From Leisingera daeponensis DSM 23529 (lineage in GTDB: Bacteria > Pseudomonadota > Alphaproteobacteria > Rhodobacterales > Rhodobacteraceae), in assembly GCF_000473145.1 (NCBI RefSeq), contig NZ_KI421503.1, positions 1 to 64,000 on the forward strand: a stretch of 64,000 bases of DNA, in the 5' to 3' direction. The position numbers and the translations under genes are program-made. Each line of letters begins with the position of its first letter. The stretch's first letter is position 1. Positions 54,016 through 62,479 of the stretch are shown here, in pieces. Below the pieces are notes generated by a model. The model worked only from the letters and a program-made list of their open reading frames with translations, did not search any database and had not been told where the DNA came from.

Positions 54016-54779
54016 GACACCTTCTCCTGACCGCCGCAGCGGTCACTACACTTGCGCTCGCCTCGCCCGCTGCTTCCCAGGGCGTACCAACCTTTGATGG
54101 CTCGCAGCTTGGTCAACTCGTGGCCCAGCTCGAGCACATGGCCGAGGACCTGAATGTCCAGATGCAGCAGCTCGCGACCATGCGGCTGGAACTGGAAACC
54201 CAACTGTCGCAGCTCACAAACCTCGAGGCGCAACTGACTTCTCTTATTGAGGGCAGCGGGCTCGGTGAACTTTTCGCGACGGTCGAAGAATTCCGCGCGC
54301 TGCGCGGCAAGCTGATCGCGCCCCTCAATACCGCACAATCTCTGGCCAGCGGCGATTTTCTCAGCGGCTTCAATCCCGGCGCAGAACTCTCCGCCTCGGT
54401 CGAGCGGGTTCTTTCGGACAGTGGCTTCACCTCGGAGCGCCTCAGTACGCTTTCGGGATCGGATCAGCCCGCCGACAACCGCATCGCCACCTCGGCCGGG
54501 GCCAGCGCCATGTTGTCGGTCGCCGCGCAAGAAAGCCATGAAGAAGCTGGACAGAGCCTCGAGCGGCTCGAGACCATGGTCGGGCTCATCGACGATCAGG
54601 ACGGGCTGAAAGCTGCGGTCGATCTCAACACCCGCGTCACCGCTGAACTTGGCATCATCCTGACCCAGATCTGGCGGCTTGAAGCGGCGCAAGGCGTCAG
54701 CGCCGGCCAGCTTGGCGTCGTCGATGCAGCGACCCTCGCGGATGAGCGCAAGTTCCGGTCGATGGCGGTGGATCCATGA
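54012..54779 (+). CDS. VirB5 minor pilus protein
   Basis: A 255-residue exported, highly helical protein. Signal peptide MRHLLLTAAAVTTLALASPA with cleavage after AASQ; then GVPTFDGSQLGQLVAQLEHM and a long coiled region QMQQLATMRLELETQLSQL; near the end DLNTRVTAELGIILTQIWRL, the usual VirB5/TrbJ ending. Expected at the pilus tip. Overlaps both neighbouring genes. Confidence 0.85.
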   Translation: MRHLLLTAAAVTTLALASPAASQGVPTFDGSQLGQLVAQLEHMAEDLNVQMQQLATMRLELETQLSQLTNLEAQLTSLIEGSGLGELFATVEEFRALRGKLIAPLNTAQSLASGDFLSGFNPGAELSASVERVLSDSGFTSERLSTLSGSDQPADNRIATSAGASAMLSVAAQESHEEAGQSLERLETMVGLIDDQDGLKAAVDLNTRVTAELGIILTQIWRLEAAQGVSAGQLGVVDAATLADERKFRSMAVDP

Positions 54780-55213
54780 GGCAAACCATGACCCACAGCT
54801 TGGCACCAATTCGGACGCTTGGTCTCGCCGCACTTGTCGTGAGTGCCCTGCCCAGTGTTGCGTTGGCCCAAACCCCGAGCACGAACCCTTCCGGCGACAC
54901 GCCCTTCAATTCGATGGCCATCGCGCGGGACGAAGCCGACGAATGTCGTGCTCCGAAACCCCCCGCCGATCTGGCCGAGACCGCCTATCTGCGCAACGGC
55001 TACCGCGCGATCCTGCGCATCCTGATCGCCGAAGAGGCGCTCGCCTCGGAAACCTGCACCTGTCTGCTGGATCAGTTCACCTGGGATCAGGCCTTGGGCG
55101 CGCTGCCCCGGTTCCAGACCTCGGACAACCCGCGTCTGCCCTTCAAGGTGCTCGAGCTCTACGCCAAGGCGGACGCGCTCGAGGCGCAAGTTGTGGAGGC
55201 CTGCGTAGAGTAG
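54776..55213 (+). CDS. exported protein between virB5 and virB6
   Basis: A 145-residue exported protein. Signal peptide LGLAALVVSALPSVALAQ; mature part has DEADECRAPKPPADLAETAYL, LRILIAEEALASETCTCLLDQF (three cysteines) and ends with EAQVVEACVE. I do not know its family. In TrbJ/virB5 clusters a small entry-exclusion or accessory protein often sits here; that reading is positional. Start at 54776 (ATGA with virB5); a second ATG at 54788 is possible. The next ATG follows its stop directly. Confidence 0.72.
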   Translation: MRQTMTHSLAPIRTLGLAALVVSALPSVALAQTPSTNPSGDTPFNSMAIARDEADECRAPKPPADLAETAYLRNGYRAILRILIAEEALASETCTCLLDQFTWDQALGALPRFQTSDNPRLPFKVLELYAKADALEAQVVEACVE

Positions 55214-56227
55214 ATGGGCGTTATTCGCGACATCCTGAGCCAGGTCGACGCCGCGGTGGATACCGTGGCACAGGACGGCTTTGTCTCTTCGGCAGGCGTT
55301 GTCGGCGACGTGATCTCCGCCGGGGCCGCGCTCCTCGTCGTGCTCCTCGGGATCAACGCGGTCATGCAACTCCGCCCCCTGCCCTTTGGCACCGGGTTTG
55401 CCTTCGGCATGAAGGTCGCACTTGTGGGGATCTTCGCGCAGAGTTGGGATAATTTCAGCGTCATCTATGACATCGTCACGCAGGTGCCCGACTCCGTCGG
55501 CGCCTCGATCCTCGCGCTCACCGGCTCGGGCGACGAGGCCGGGGTCTATGAAAGCCTCGACAACATGGTCGCCCGCATCACCGCCTATGGCGACACGATC
55601 GGCGACCGCGCAGGCTGGGTCTTTGGCGCGGTCCTGGGCGCGATCTTCTTTGTCCTCTCGGCGGTCTTCGCCGCCGTCACCGCCGGGATCATCGCCTTCG
55701 CCCGCATCGTCTTCGCGCTGATGATCGTCATCGCCCCCTTCATGATCGTGACCTCGCTCTTCAAGCCGACCCAATCCCTTTTCGAGGCCTGGACCCGCGC
55801 CACCATCGGCTATGCGCTCATGCCGGTCGCCGCCGCAGGCGCGGCGGGCATCATCGTCGCCATCGCCGAGGCCATAGGGGACGCCTCCGCCGATCCGGGC
55901 GATGTCGAGACCGTCAGCCTCATCCTGCCCTTCCTCGTGATCCTGATCCTCAGCGCCGGGATCATGGCCTCGGTCCCCTACATCGCCTCCAACCTGACCG
56001 GCGTCGTTGGCATTGCCTCCAATGCCGTGGGCCTGACCGGCCTCGCGCGTCAGGGCTTCGTGAACACGCGGGAATACGGCACGGGTGCCGCCTCGCGCCT
56101 CGTCACCGGCAAGTCTCCGCACGAGCTGAACCAGATGGCCAATGCGGGCGTGGTGAAAACCGGCGAGTTGATCCGGCAAAGCCCCGGCGCGCTCCTCTCC
56201 GCCGCCAAGGCTTTCCGCAAACCCTGA
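55214..56227 (+). CDS. VirB6
   Basis: A 337-residue polytopic inner-membrane protein, about seven hydrophobic segments (for example VGDVISAGAALLVVLLGINA, AVLGAIFFVLSAVFAAVTAG, IVFALMIVIAPFMIVTSLF, LILPFLVILILSAGIMASV). The block SLFKPTQSLFEAWTRATIGY is typical of TrbL/VirB6. It forms part of the DNA channel. Its ATG directly follows the TAG of the preceding gene. Confidence 0.88.
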   Translation: MGVIRDILSQVDAAVDTVAQDGFVSSAGVVGDVISAGAALLVVLLGINAVMQLRPLPFGTGFAFGMKVALVGIFAQSWDNFSVIYDIVTQVPDSVGASILALTGSGDEAGVYESLDNMVARITAYGDTIGDRAGWVFGAVLGAIFFVLSAVFAAVTAGIIAFARIVFALMIVIAPFMIVTSLFKPTQSLFEAWTRATIGYALMPVAAAGAAGIIVAIAEAIGDASADPGDVETVSLILPFLVILILSAGIMASVPYIASNLTGVVGIASNAVGLTGLARQGFVNTREYGTGAASRLVTGKSPHELNQMANAGVVKTGELIRQSPGALLSAAKAFRKP

Positions 56228-56244
56228 TTTGAAAGACGACGACT

Positions 56245-56925
56245 TTGAAGAAGACTGTAGCCAGTTCCTCCGCGCCTGACCGCGACGCGTTTGAGGCGGA
56301 TTTCATCTACGGGCCTCGGCGGCGCGAGCGTTTCGCCTGGTTCGTCGCAGCTGCAGGCGTCCTGGTTGGCGTCGCCGGCATGGTCGCGGGCGCGAGCCTC
56401 TTTCCGCTCAAATCGACCGAGACCTTCGTGGTCGTGGTCGACAAGGAAACCGGCGAGATGGACCGGGTTGCCGCCGTACAGGCGCTGACCCTTTCCGAGA
56501 GCGATGCCATCATCCAGGCCAATCTCGTGGCCTATGTCGATGATCGAGAGACCTATGACCTGACCGATGGAGAGCAACGCATCAACTCGGTGCTCGATCG
56601 TTCGGATGGCGATGCCGCCCGCACGCTGCGCGATCTCTGGTCTTCGACCAACGAGGATTACCCGATCACCGTCTATGGCCGCGAAGCCAAGATCGAGGTG
56701 GTGATCAAATCGGTCAATCAGATCGAGCGCGGCGTGGCCCAGGTCCGCTTCACCCGCACGCTGCGCCGTCCCCGCGACACCCGCACCGTCACCCGATCCT
56801 ATGTCGCTACCGTTGGTTATGACTTCCAACCTGAAACCCGCCAGCGCCTTCAGGACGTCTGGGCCAACCCCTTGGGCTTCGTGGTGACCTCCTACCGCGT
56901 CGACGCCGAGACCCTGGAGAACTGA
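56245..56925 (+). CDS. VirB8
   Basis: A 226-residue bitopic protein. Cytoplasmic part DAFEADFIYGPRRRERFAWF, one membrane segment FVAAAGVLVGVAGMVAGASL, then the periplasmic VirB8 domain (ESDAIIQANLVAYVDDRETY, FTRTLRRPRDTRTVTRSYVA). It nucleates the inner-membrane complex. The start is a TTG at 56245; there is no ATG before the membrane segment, so the TTG is well supported even though the ribosome site (GAAAGACGACGAC) is poor. Confidence 0.88.
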   Translation: MKKTVASSSAPDRDAFEADFIYGPRRRERFAWFVAAAGVLVGVAGMVAGASLFPLKSTETFVVVVDKETGEMDRVAAVQALTLSESDAIIQANLVAYVDDRETYDLTDGEQRINSVLDRSDGDAARTLRDLWSSTNEDYPITVYGREAKIEVVIKSVNQIERGVAQVRFTRTLRRPRDTRTVTRSYVATVGYDFQPETRQRLQDVWANPLGFVVTSYRVDAETLEN

Positions 56926-56930
56926 CCAAG

Positions 56931-57653
56931 ATGAAATCCCTGCCCGCGCTCCTTCTGGCGCTTGCCCTTCCTGTTGCCGCATCCGCCGAAGCCACCCCGC
57001 AAGGTGGCCCGCTCGACATCCGCATCCGCACCGCCGTCTATGATGAAAACCAGGTCTACCGGATCGAAACCGACTTGCGGCATTCGACGACGATCCATTT
57101 CGGGGCCGGGGAGCGGTTCGAGGCGGTGATTGTCGGCGACACCGAAAGCTTCCAGGTCGATCCGATCCCCGAGCTTGGCAATGTGCTCACAATCAAACCG
57201 CACGTGGCCAATGCCTCGACCAACATGACGGTGATCACCAACCGGCGCACCTATTCCTTCCATCTGCGCGAGGGCTCGATCCCGAACCGCACCGGCATGT
57301 TCTTCGAAGTCCGCTTCCGCTACCCCGACGAAGAACGCCGCGCGGCGGGTGCCACCCAGCCCAAGGGCTATGAGGCCCCGCGCAACTACAACTACCGGGT
57401 CTCGGGTGAAGGGGATTTTCGACCCAGCCATATCTACGACGACGGTCGTTATACCTACTTCGTCTTCCCGGAAAACGCCCGTCAGCCCGCCCTCTTCAAG
57501 GCCGATGACCAGGGCCGTGAGCGCACCGTGAACTGGACCCAGCAGGGCAACACGGTCCGGGTGCTCGGGGTGAACACCTACTGGACGCTGCGCATCGGCG
57601 ACGAGGCGATCTGTGCCTGGCGCGACGAGAGCGCGATTTACGTGAGCAACTGA
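56931..57653 (+). CDS. VirB9
   Basis: A 240-residue exported protein of the outer-membrane core. Signal peptide MKSLPALLLALALPVAASAE; mature blocks DIRIRTAVYDENQVYRIETD, TTIHFGAGERFEAVIVGDTE and the C-terminal NYNYRVSGEGDFRPSHIYDD followed by GRYTYFVFPENA. It starts 5 bases after virB8 and ends 2 bases before virB10. Confidence 0.9.
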   Translation: MKSLPALLLALALPVAASAEATPQGGPLDIRIRTAVYDENQVYRIETDLRHSTTIHFGAGERFEAVIVGDTESFQVDPIPELGNVLTIKPHVANASTNMTVITNRRTYSFHLREGSIPNRTGMFFEVRFRYPDEERRAAGATQPKGYEAPRNYNYRVSGEGDFRPSHIYDDGRYTYFVFPENARQPALFKADDQGRERTVNWTQQGNTVRVLGVNTYWTLRIGDEAICAWRDESAIYVSN

Positions 57654-57655
57654 CC

Positions 57656-59080
57656 ATGGCCGATCAAACCCCTCCCGACCTGCAGGACCGCCTCGATCAG
57701 TTCAGCCAGCGCGGCAAATCCAAACGCCGCGGCAACAGCCTCGGGGTCGGCGCGCTCGCCGCTGCCCTTGCCCTCGGCGGGGCCGGGGTCGCGTATTTCC
57801 TGGCGACCAGTCTGCAAGAGGGGGACAGCGCTCTTGAGACCTCCGATGTCGAGACCTTCCAGGACCGCCGGCCCGGCACCGGCGGGCGGCTGGAGTTTCC
57901 TCCTGACGAGACAGAGCAGCGGGTCAATGACGCGCTGATCGCTGTCGAGGAGGCGCTGGACGTGCCCGCAGCCCCTTCCCCGGAACCAAGCGCCGAGGTG
58001 CTGGCCGAGATCGCCAAGCTTCGCGAGGCCCTCGCCGTCAGCCAGGCCGCCCGCAACTCGGAAATCCAATCCGCCGTCGCCGACCTGCGCGAAGCCTTCG
58101 ACGAACAAAAGGCCGCGCTTGAAGCCACACTCGCCGCAAAGGAAACCGAGCTGGCCAACCTGCAGCGCCAGACCGAAACCCGTATCGAGGGGCTGCAGGC
58201 CATGCTCGACGCCGAACGTGCGCAGCGCGAGGGGCTCGAGGCCGAGCTCGACCGCGAAGGGCTGATCGCCGATCAGCGCCTGCTCGAAGAACGCCGCCGG
58301 CAGGAAGAGGAACAGCGCCAGCGCGAGGCCGAGCGGGTCGCCGAGGAGCTTCTGACCGCGCAGATCAAATCCCCCGCCGTTGTCTATGCCGATGGTCCGC
58401 GGGGTGGCCAAAGTGGCGCGGCAGTCGCTGATCCGGCGGCCCCTGGCACCGGGGGTCCGGTCCTGTCAGGAAATGAGCAGTTCCTGCAAAGCGCGCGACC
58501 GCTCGAGGTGCAGGAGGCCGCCCGCCTCACCCATCCTGAGCGCACGCTGACCCAAGGCTCGGTCATCCAGGCCGCGCTCCAGACCGCCATCAACAGCGAT
58601 CTGCCGGGCTCCGTGGTCGCGGTCGTCTCCGAGCCGGTTCCGGCGTTTTCCGGGGATCGGATCCTGATCCCCCGCGGCTCCCGCCTTTTTGGCCAATACC
58701 GCTCCGGGATCGAGATGCATCAGAAGCGCATCCTGATCCTCTGGACCCGCGTCCTGACCCCGGACGGCACCTCGATGGAAATCGCCGCCGTGGGCGGGGA
58801 CCAGCTCGGTCGCTCAGGCCTGACCGGTCTCGTCGACACCAAGTTCGCCGAACGTTTCGGCGGGGCGGCGCTGATTTCCGTGATCGGGGCGGCGCCTGCC
58901 GTGGCGGCGGAGAGTGCCAACAACGAAACGACCAGCATCGTTCTGGGCGATGTCGGCAGCGATCTTCAGGATGCCGTCGGATCGGTCATTGCCGACCAGG
59001 TCTCGATCGCACCCACGATCTATGTCGATCAGGGGGCCTCGGTCACCGTGCTCGTCGACCGGGATGTGGTGATTTATTGA
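57656..59080 (+). CDS. VirB10
   Basis: A 474-residue TrbI/VirB10 protein spanning both membranes. One membrane segment near residue 30-50 (ALAAALALGGAGVAYFLATS), a long Glu/Ala/Arg coiled coil at about 110-235, a Gly-rich linker, and the TrbI barrel from about 285: TQGSVIQAALQTAINSDLPG, RILIPRGSRLFGQYRSG, DQLGRSGLTGLVDTKF and DQGASVTVLVDRDVV. It senses VirB4/VirB11 energy and gates the pore. The stop overlaps the virB11 TTG. Confidence 0.93.
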   Translation: MADQTPPDLQDRLDQFSQRGKSKRRGNSLGVGALAAALALGGAGVAYFLATSLQEGDSALETSDVETFQDRRPGTGGRLEFPPDETEQRVNDALIAVEEALDVPAAPSPEPSAEVLAEIAKLREALAVSQAARNSEIQSAVADLREAFDEQKAALEATLAAKETELANLQRQTETRIEGLQAMLDAERAQREGLEAELDREGLIADQRLLEERRRQEEEQRQREAERVAEELLTAQIKSPAVVYADGPRGGQSGAAVADPAAPGTGGPVLSGNEQFLQSARPLEVQEAARLTHPERTLTQGSVIQAALQTAINSDLPGSVVAVVSEPVPAFSGDRILIPRGSRLFGQYRSGIEMHQKRILILWTRVLTPDGTSMEIAAVGGDQLGRSGLTGLVDTKFAERFGGAALISVIGAAPAVAAESANNETTSIVLGDVGSDLQDAVGSVIADQVSIAPTIYVDQGASVTVLVDRDVVIY

Positions 59081-60060
59081 CTGAGGCAGCATCACCAACC
59101 TCTTATCTCGAGCGTTATCTCGACCCGTTCCGCGACCTGCTGAGACGCGATGACGTGGTCGAGATCGCGATCAATCCGGACGGCAAGGTGTGGATCGAGG
59201 TCGCGGGCGACGCTACCATGCGCCACGAAGGCCAAACCGTGGATCGCACCACCGCCCTCAACATGGCCCACACCATCGTCGGCGACGCCAAGGCCCGCGT
59301 CTCTGAAAAGAACCCCCTTGTCTCTGGCAAGGTGGAATATGCAGGCCGCCCGCTCCGAGTTCAGGTTGCCGTACCGCCCGCCATCGATCGCGGTGCCTCG
59401 ATCACGATCCGTCTCTTCGCCTCCGGCAGCGTCAGGGATTACGCACCCACCTATCTCTTCGGCAAGGCCGTCTCGCTCGATGCGCTCCGCGCCGAGAAGA
59501 TGAAGAACATCGCCACACTCGCCGAAGTGAACCTCGAGGCCGCGCTGCAAACCCTGGTCGAGGCGCGGCTCAACGTCCTGATCAGTGGCGGCACCTCGAC
59601 CGGCAAGACCACTTTCGCCCGCCATCTCCTGACCCATGTCAGTGAACACGAGCGGCTGATCACCATCGAGGATGCCTTCGAGCTCTTCCCCGGCCAGCCG
59701 AACACCGTCGCCCTCCTGGCCGACCGTGGTTCCGGCTTGCAACGCAGCGCCAATGCCCTCCTTCAGGCCTCCCTCCGTATGCGACCCGACCGGATCATCG
59801 TCGGCGAGCTGCGCGGGGCCGAGGCCCTGACCTATCTCGAGGCCATTAACACAGGCCATGGCGGATCGGTCTCCACCATCCACGCCGAAACCGCCGAACT
59901 CGCCATCGATCGACTGGCGATCATGGTGCTGCAGGCAGGGACGCCGCTGACATTCGCCGAGGTCCGGCAATACATCCGCAAGTCCATCGATGTGATCGTT
60001 CAGCTCGGGCGAGCCGAGGGGAAGCGGGGGATTACGGAGTTCTATCTGCCGGGGTCGTGA
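59077..60060 (+). CDS. VirB11 ATPase
   Basis: A 327-residue hexameric traffic ATPase. Walker A SGGTSTGKTTFARH (about residues 169-182), Asp box and Walker B region RMRPDRIIVGELRGAEALTY, and His box GHGGSVSTIHAETAE. It starts with TTG at 59077 overlapping the virB10 stop (TTGA). It is the last gene of the virB run; virD4 and relaxase genes do not follow. Confidence 0.94.
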   Translation: MTEAASPTSYLERYLDPFRDLLRRDDVVEIAINPDGKVWIEVAGDATMRHEGQTVDRTTALNMAHTIVGDAKARVSEKNPLVSGKVEYAGRPLRVQVAVPPAIDRGASITIRLFASGSVRDYAPTYLFGKAVSLDALRAEKMKNIATLAEVNLEAALQTLVEARLNVLISGGTSTGKTTFARHLLTHVSEHERLITIEDAFELFPGQPNTVALLADRGSGLQRSANALLQASLRMRPDRIIVGELRGAEALTYLEAINTGHGGSVSTIHAETAELAIDRLAIMVLQAGTPLTFAEVRQYIRKSIDVIVQLGRAEGKRGITEFYLPGS

Positions 60061-60114
60061 GACGTTCCGACACAGCAGGCGTCGAGCAAAATAACGTGCT
60101 TAGGCTACGAATGG

Positions 60115-60136
60115 CAGCAGCGCGCGAGCGCTGCTG
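60115..60136 (+). terminator. terminator after virB11
   Basis: CAGCAGCG (60115-60122) / CGCTGCTG (60129-60136) with a 6-base loop, followed by TTCGCTTTGTATTC, 55 bases beyond the virB11 stop. Moderate intrinsic terminator for the virB operon. Confidence 0.6.
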
Positions 60137-60275
60137 TTCGCTTTGTATTCGTCAATAGCCGCTATTGGGCCGAGGCAAGCTGTCTTTTGGTGTCGGCCGA
60201 AAAAGCAACGTAGAATTACTTTCTCGACAATCGGACGCGTGATAATAAGGCATTTAAGGGAAAGAACTTACGCTA

Positions 60276-60452
60276 CTAGGGCACAGTCGGCGGCGGTGCC
60301 ACGCGTCCGGCGAGCTTCTGCCACTGTTTGTTGTCGATAAGGGTGGAACGGTAGATCCGCAGATTACCGCATCCCGGAAGTGACTTCAGCGTCTTTTTGA
60401 CTGGATCAACCAACGCCGGTGCCAACCACGGACTAAAGGTTTGCTCAGACAT
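60276..60452 (-). CDS. small ORF, 58 residues
   Basis: An ATG at 60452 opens MSEQTFSPWLAPALVDPVKK and continues with TLKSLPGCGNLRIYRSTLID to a TAG at 60276. A GAGGA lies about 14 bases upstream, rather far. The composition is ordinary and an in-frame stop lies just before the start, so it could be a real small protein; no relatives known to me. The rest of the gap 60061-60579 shows no other gene. Confidence 0.35.
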   Translation of the reverse strand: MSEQTFSPWLAPALVDPVKKTLKSLPGCGNLRIYRSTLIDNKQWQKLAGRVAPPPTVP

Positions 60453-60579
60453 TGCGCCATTGTCCTCATTTTCAATTCAGATATTGGTAGGCGGTTGAAA
60501 GGAAGATCGAAATCTGCGACGCCACAGACCCAAAAATCGGTTTGATGGAGTAACCTGGAGCAACTTTCATGATGCCGTA

Positions 60580-62469
60580 TTACTTGAGGTCGTGCGGCGT
60601 CTTCCGGAGGGCTTGAACTCGGGCTACGACGATAAGGTATTCGGTATCAGATCCAACGGGCGTTTTACGCTCTATGGTTATCCGCTCCGAAATGTGTTGC
60701 TGGTGTCCGTTCCTATCTGTCAGATCGAGGACCAACAGAAATCCAAAGCGGACGCCTGTAGTGAGATATCCTGTCGCTTGTCCGGCGTAGCGCTTGGCCA
60801 AGGTAGCGTTGTCCGGTACGTTGTCATCCTTCTTAACCTCGATAATCGAACTTACACCGCGAAACTGGACGTCGATGTCGGCTCTCCCACCACCACGATC
60901 ACGCGCCTCTGCTTGGAAGGTTGGCGCTCCCCCGGTCTGCAAGAATTTCAGAAAATCCAGCTGCAGATCATGTTCTACCGGTAGCTTTCCACTTCGCCGG
61001 AACAAATAGGAGGCGACAGGATCGGTGCTAACACCGACGTTTGACCGGGCAGCCAAAAACTTCAGTAATAGGCCGACAAGAGACTCCACGAGCATCCGCG
61101 CGTCGGGGAAACGTGAATAGTCTGGCTGAGTTGCAAACTGTTCGATTACCTGTTGCCAAAGCTGAGCAACCATAACATTGGCGTCCCCATGCATGCGGAG
61201 TTCCGAAACACCCATTTTGGCCGCGGCTTCGCTGAAGCCGGCATCTTCTAGTACCTCAACCAGCCGGCTAGTGGTCGTGGCGTCGAAAGGGCGGCGATTA
61301 AGCGAGTCCTCCATCGACCGCTTGAGCGTTTCGCGCAGCTCCGCTACAGCCCCGGCTTTTCCATGGTCAATGTTGACCTGTAGCCACTCCTCCAGCGCTT
61401 GAAGGTAGTACCTGCGTTCGCGCATTCCACGGATGGTAGCATCCTGCATTGACGCATCGAGGCCGGGCGTAGATGGCAGACCAAAAACTTCGCTTCCAGG
61501 GTAGAAAATTGACAGAAGCTCATCCTCAATCACAATTGCAACGTTCAACCAAATTTCTTTGCCTAGGGAGTGGGCCAGAGCAGCTAATTTTGTTGCCATT
61601 GACAACCAATGAAAGCGTTCCCTCGAGGAAACAGCCAGCCATGAGTGAGACGCGTGGCGCGCCTGTGAAAACGCAGTATACTCGATGGCAGCAATTTCCA
61701 ATTCAGGTAAACGATCTTTCAAATCTGCTCGGAGCCCGTCTTCCCGTACTGACAGCAGGAAGGTCGTGCAAAGCAAATAGAGTTTTGCATCCGGACGACG
61801 CTCGCTGTTCTCGAGGGATCGCTCGAACCATTTTTTTGCGGACGCAAGCGCCGACCAAAGGGCTTCCTCGGTGGGTGCGGCCAGTCCTTCGCGAAGCTTA
61901 GCTAACCCAATTTCCATGCACGCTTCGTCTGCGACAGTATCCAGCGTCGCCAATTGTTCGAGAAGCAACATAAAGTCTGTATCCGGATATCGACGTAGAA
62001 TAGCGCCAACCACCTTGGCGACGTGACGCAGGAATTGTGGATCGTCCTCTGTCGAAACGTCGAGGATGCTGGCCTGTAGCCTACGCACGAGAACCGCGTT
62101 CTCTTGCGAGAGCAGCATCGCACCTCTCAGTGCATGGGAACGCCCCCATGAATGATTGCTTTCATCTTCGAAATGGGAACAAAGACTTGTCCACGCTGGC
62201 TTGGCGAACCCGGCTGGTATCTCGATCCGCTCCAGACAATCGACCATCTCGGCCAGTGCTGGAGCGTCGTCAGTCCACGCCAGCATTTCCAACAATACGG
62301 ATTGGACAGAGGTCTCGGATATCCATCGGGTCAGCCAGCAAAAGCCATCGGCTCGGTCTGAACCGGGCGCGAGTTTTTGTACTGCAGAAAGCAATCGCTC
62401 CGCTGAAACGGAGCCCGGATCACTGGATCCGTCAGCATCGGCGCGTAACAACTCGATAAGATATTCCAT
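60580..62469 (-). CDS. large helical protein with PD-(D/E)XK nuclease end
   Basis: A 629-residue protein of unknown family. Residues 1-480 are almost wholly helical with repeat-like spacing (HEAT/TPR-like). The C-terminal 135 residues look like a restriction-type nuclease: E499 in VEHDLQLDFLKFL, then GRADIDVQF with D531, and IIEVKK with E544 and K546, i.e. E...D-x12-E-x-K, followed by LAKRYAGQATGYL. It starts 10 bases after the stop of the SMC-like gene (GGTGA as ribosome site), so the two form an operon. A DNA-degrading effector is likely; defence against phage or plasmids is an inference from the architecture and from the mobile location. Confidence 0.7.
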   Translation of the reverse strand: MEYLIELLRADADGSSDPGSVSAERLLSAVQKLAPGSDRADGFCWLTRWISETSVQSVLLEMLAWTDDAPALAEMVDCLERIEIPAGFAKPAWTSLCSHFEDESNHSWGRSHALRGAMLLSQENAVLVRRLQASILDVSTEDDPQFLRHVAKVVGAILRRYPDTDFMLLLEQLATLDTVADEACMEIGLAKLREGLAAPTEEALWSALASAKKWFERSLENSERRPDAKLYLLCTTFLLSVREDGLRADLKDRLPELEIAAIEYTAFSQARHASHSWLAVSSRERFHWLSMATKLAALAHSLGKEIWLNVAIVIEDELLSIFYPGSEVFGLPSTPGLDASMQDATIRGMRERRYYLQALEEWLQVNIDHGKAGAVAELRETLKRSMEDSLNRRPFDATTTSRLVEVLEDAGFSEAAAKMGVSELRMHGDANVMVAQLWQQVIEQFATQPDYSRFPDARMLVESLVGLLLKFLAARSNVGVSTDPVASYLFRRSGKLPVEHDLQLDFLKFLQTGGAPTFQAEARDRGGGRADIDVQFRGVSSIIEVKKDDNVPDNATLAKRYAGQATGYLTTGVRFGFLLVLDLTDRNGHQQHISERITIERKTPVGSDTEYLIVVARVQALRKTPHDLK

Positions 62470-62479
62470 GACTCACCGC

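Noticed and set aside
54596..56179. 527-codon minus-strand open frame rich in Asp/Gly
   Set aside because: Antisense shadow of virB5 to virB6; low-complexity composition.
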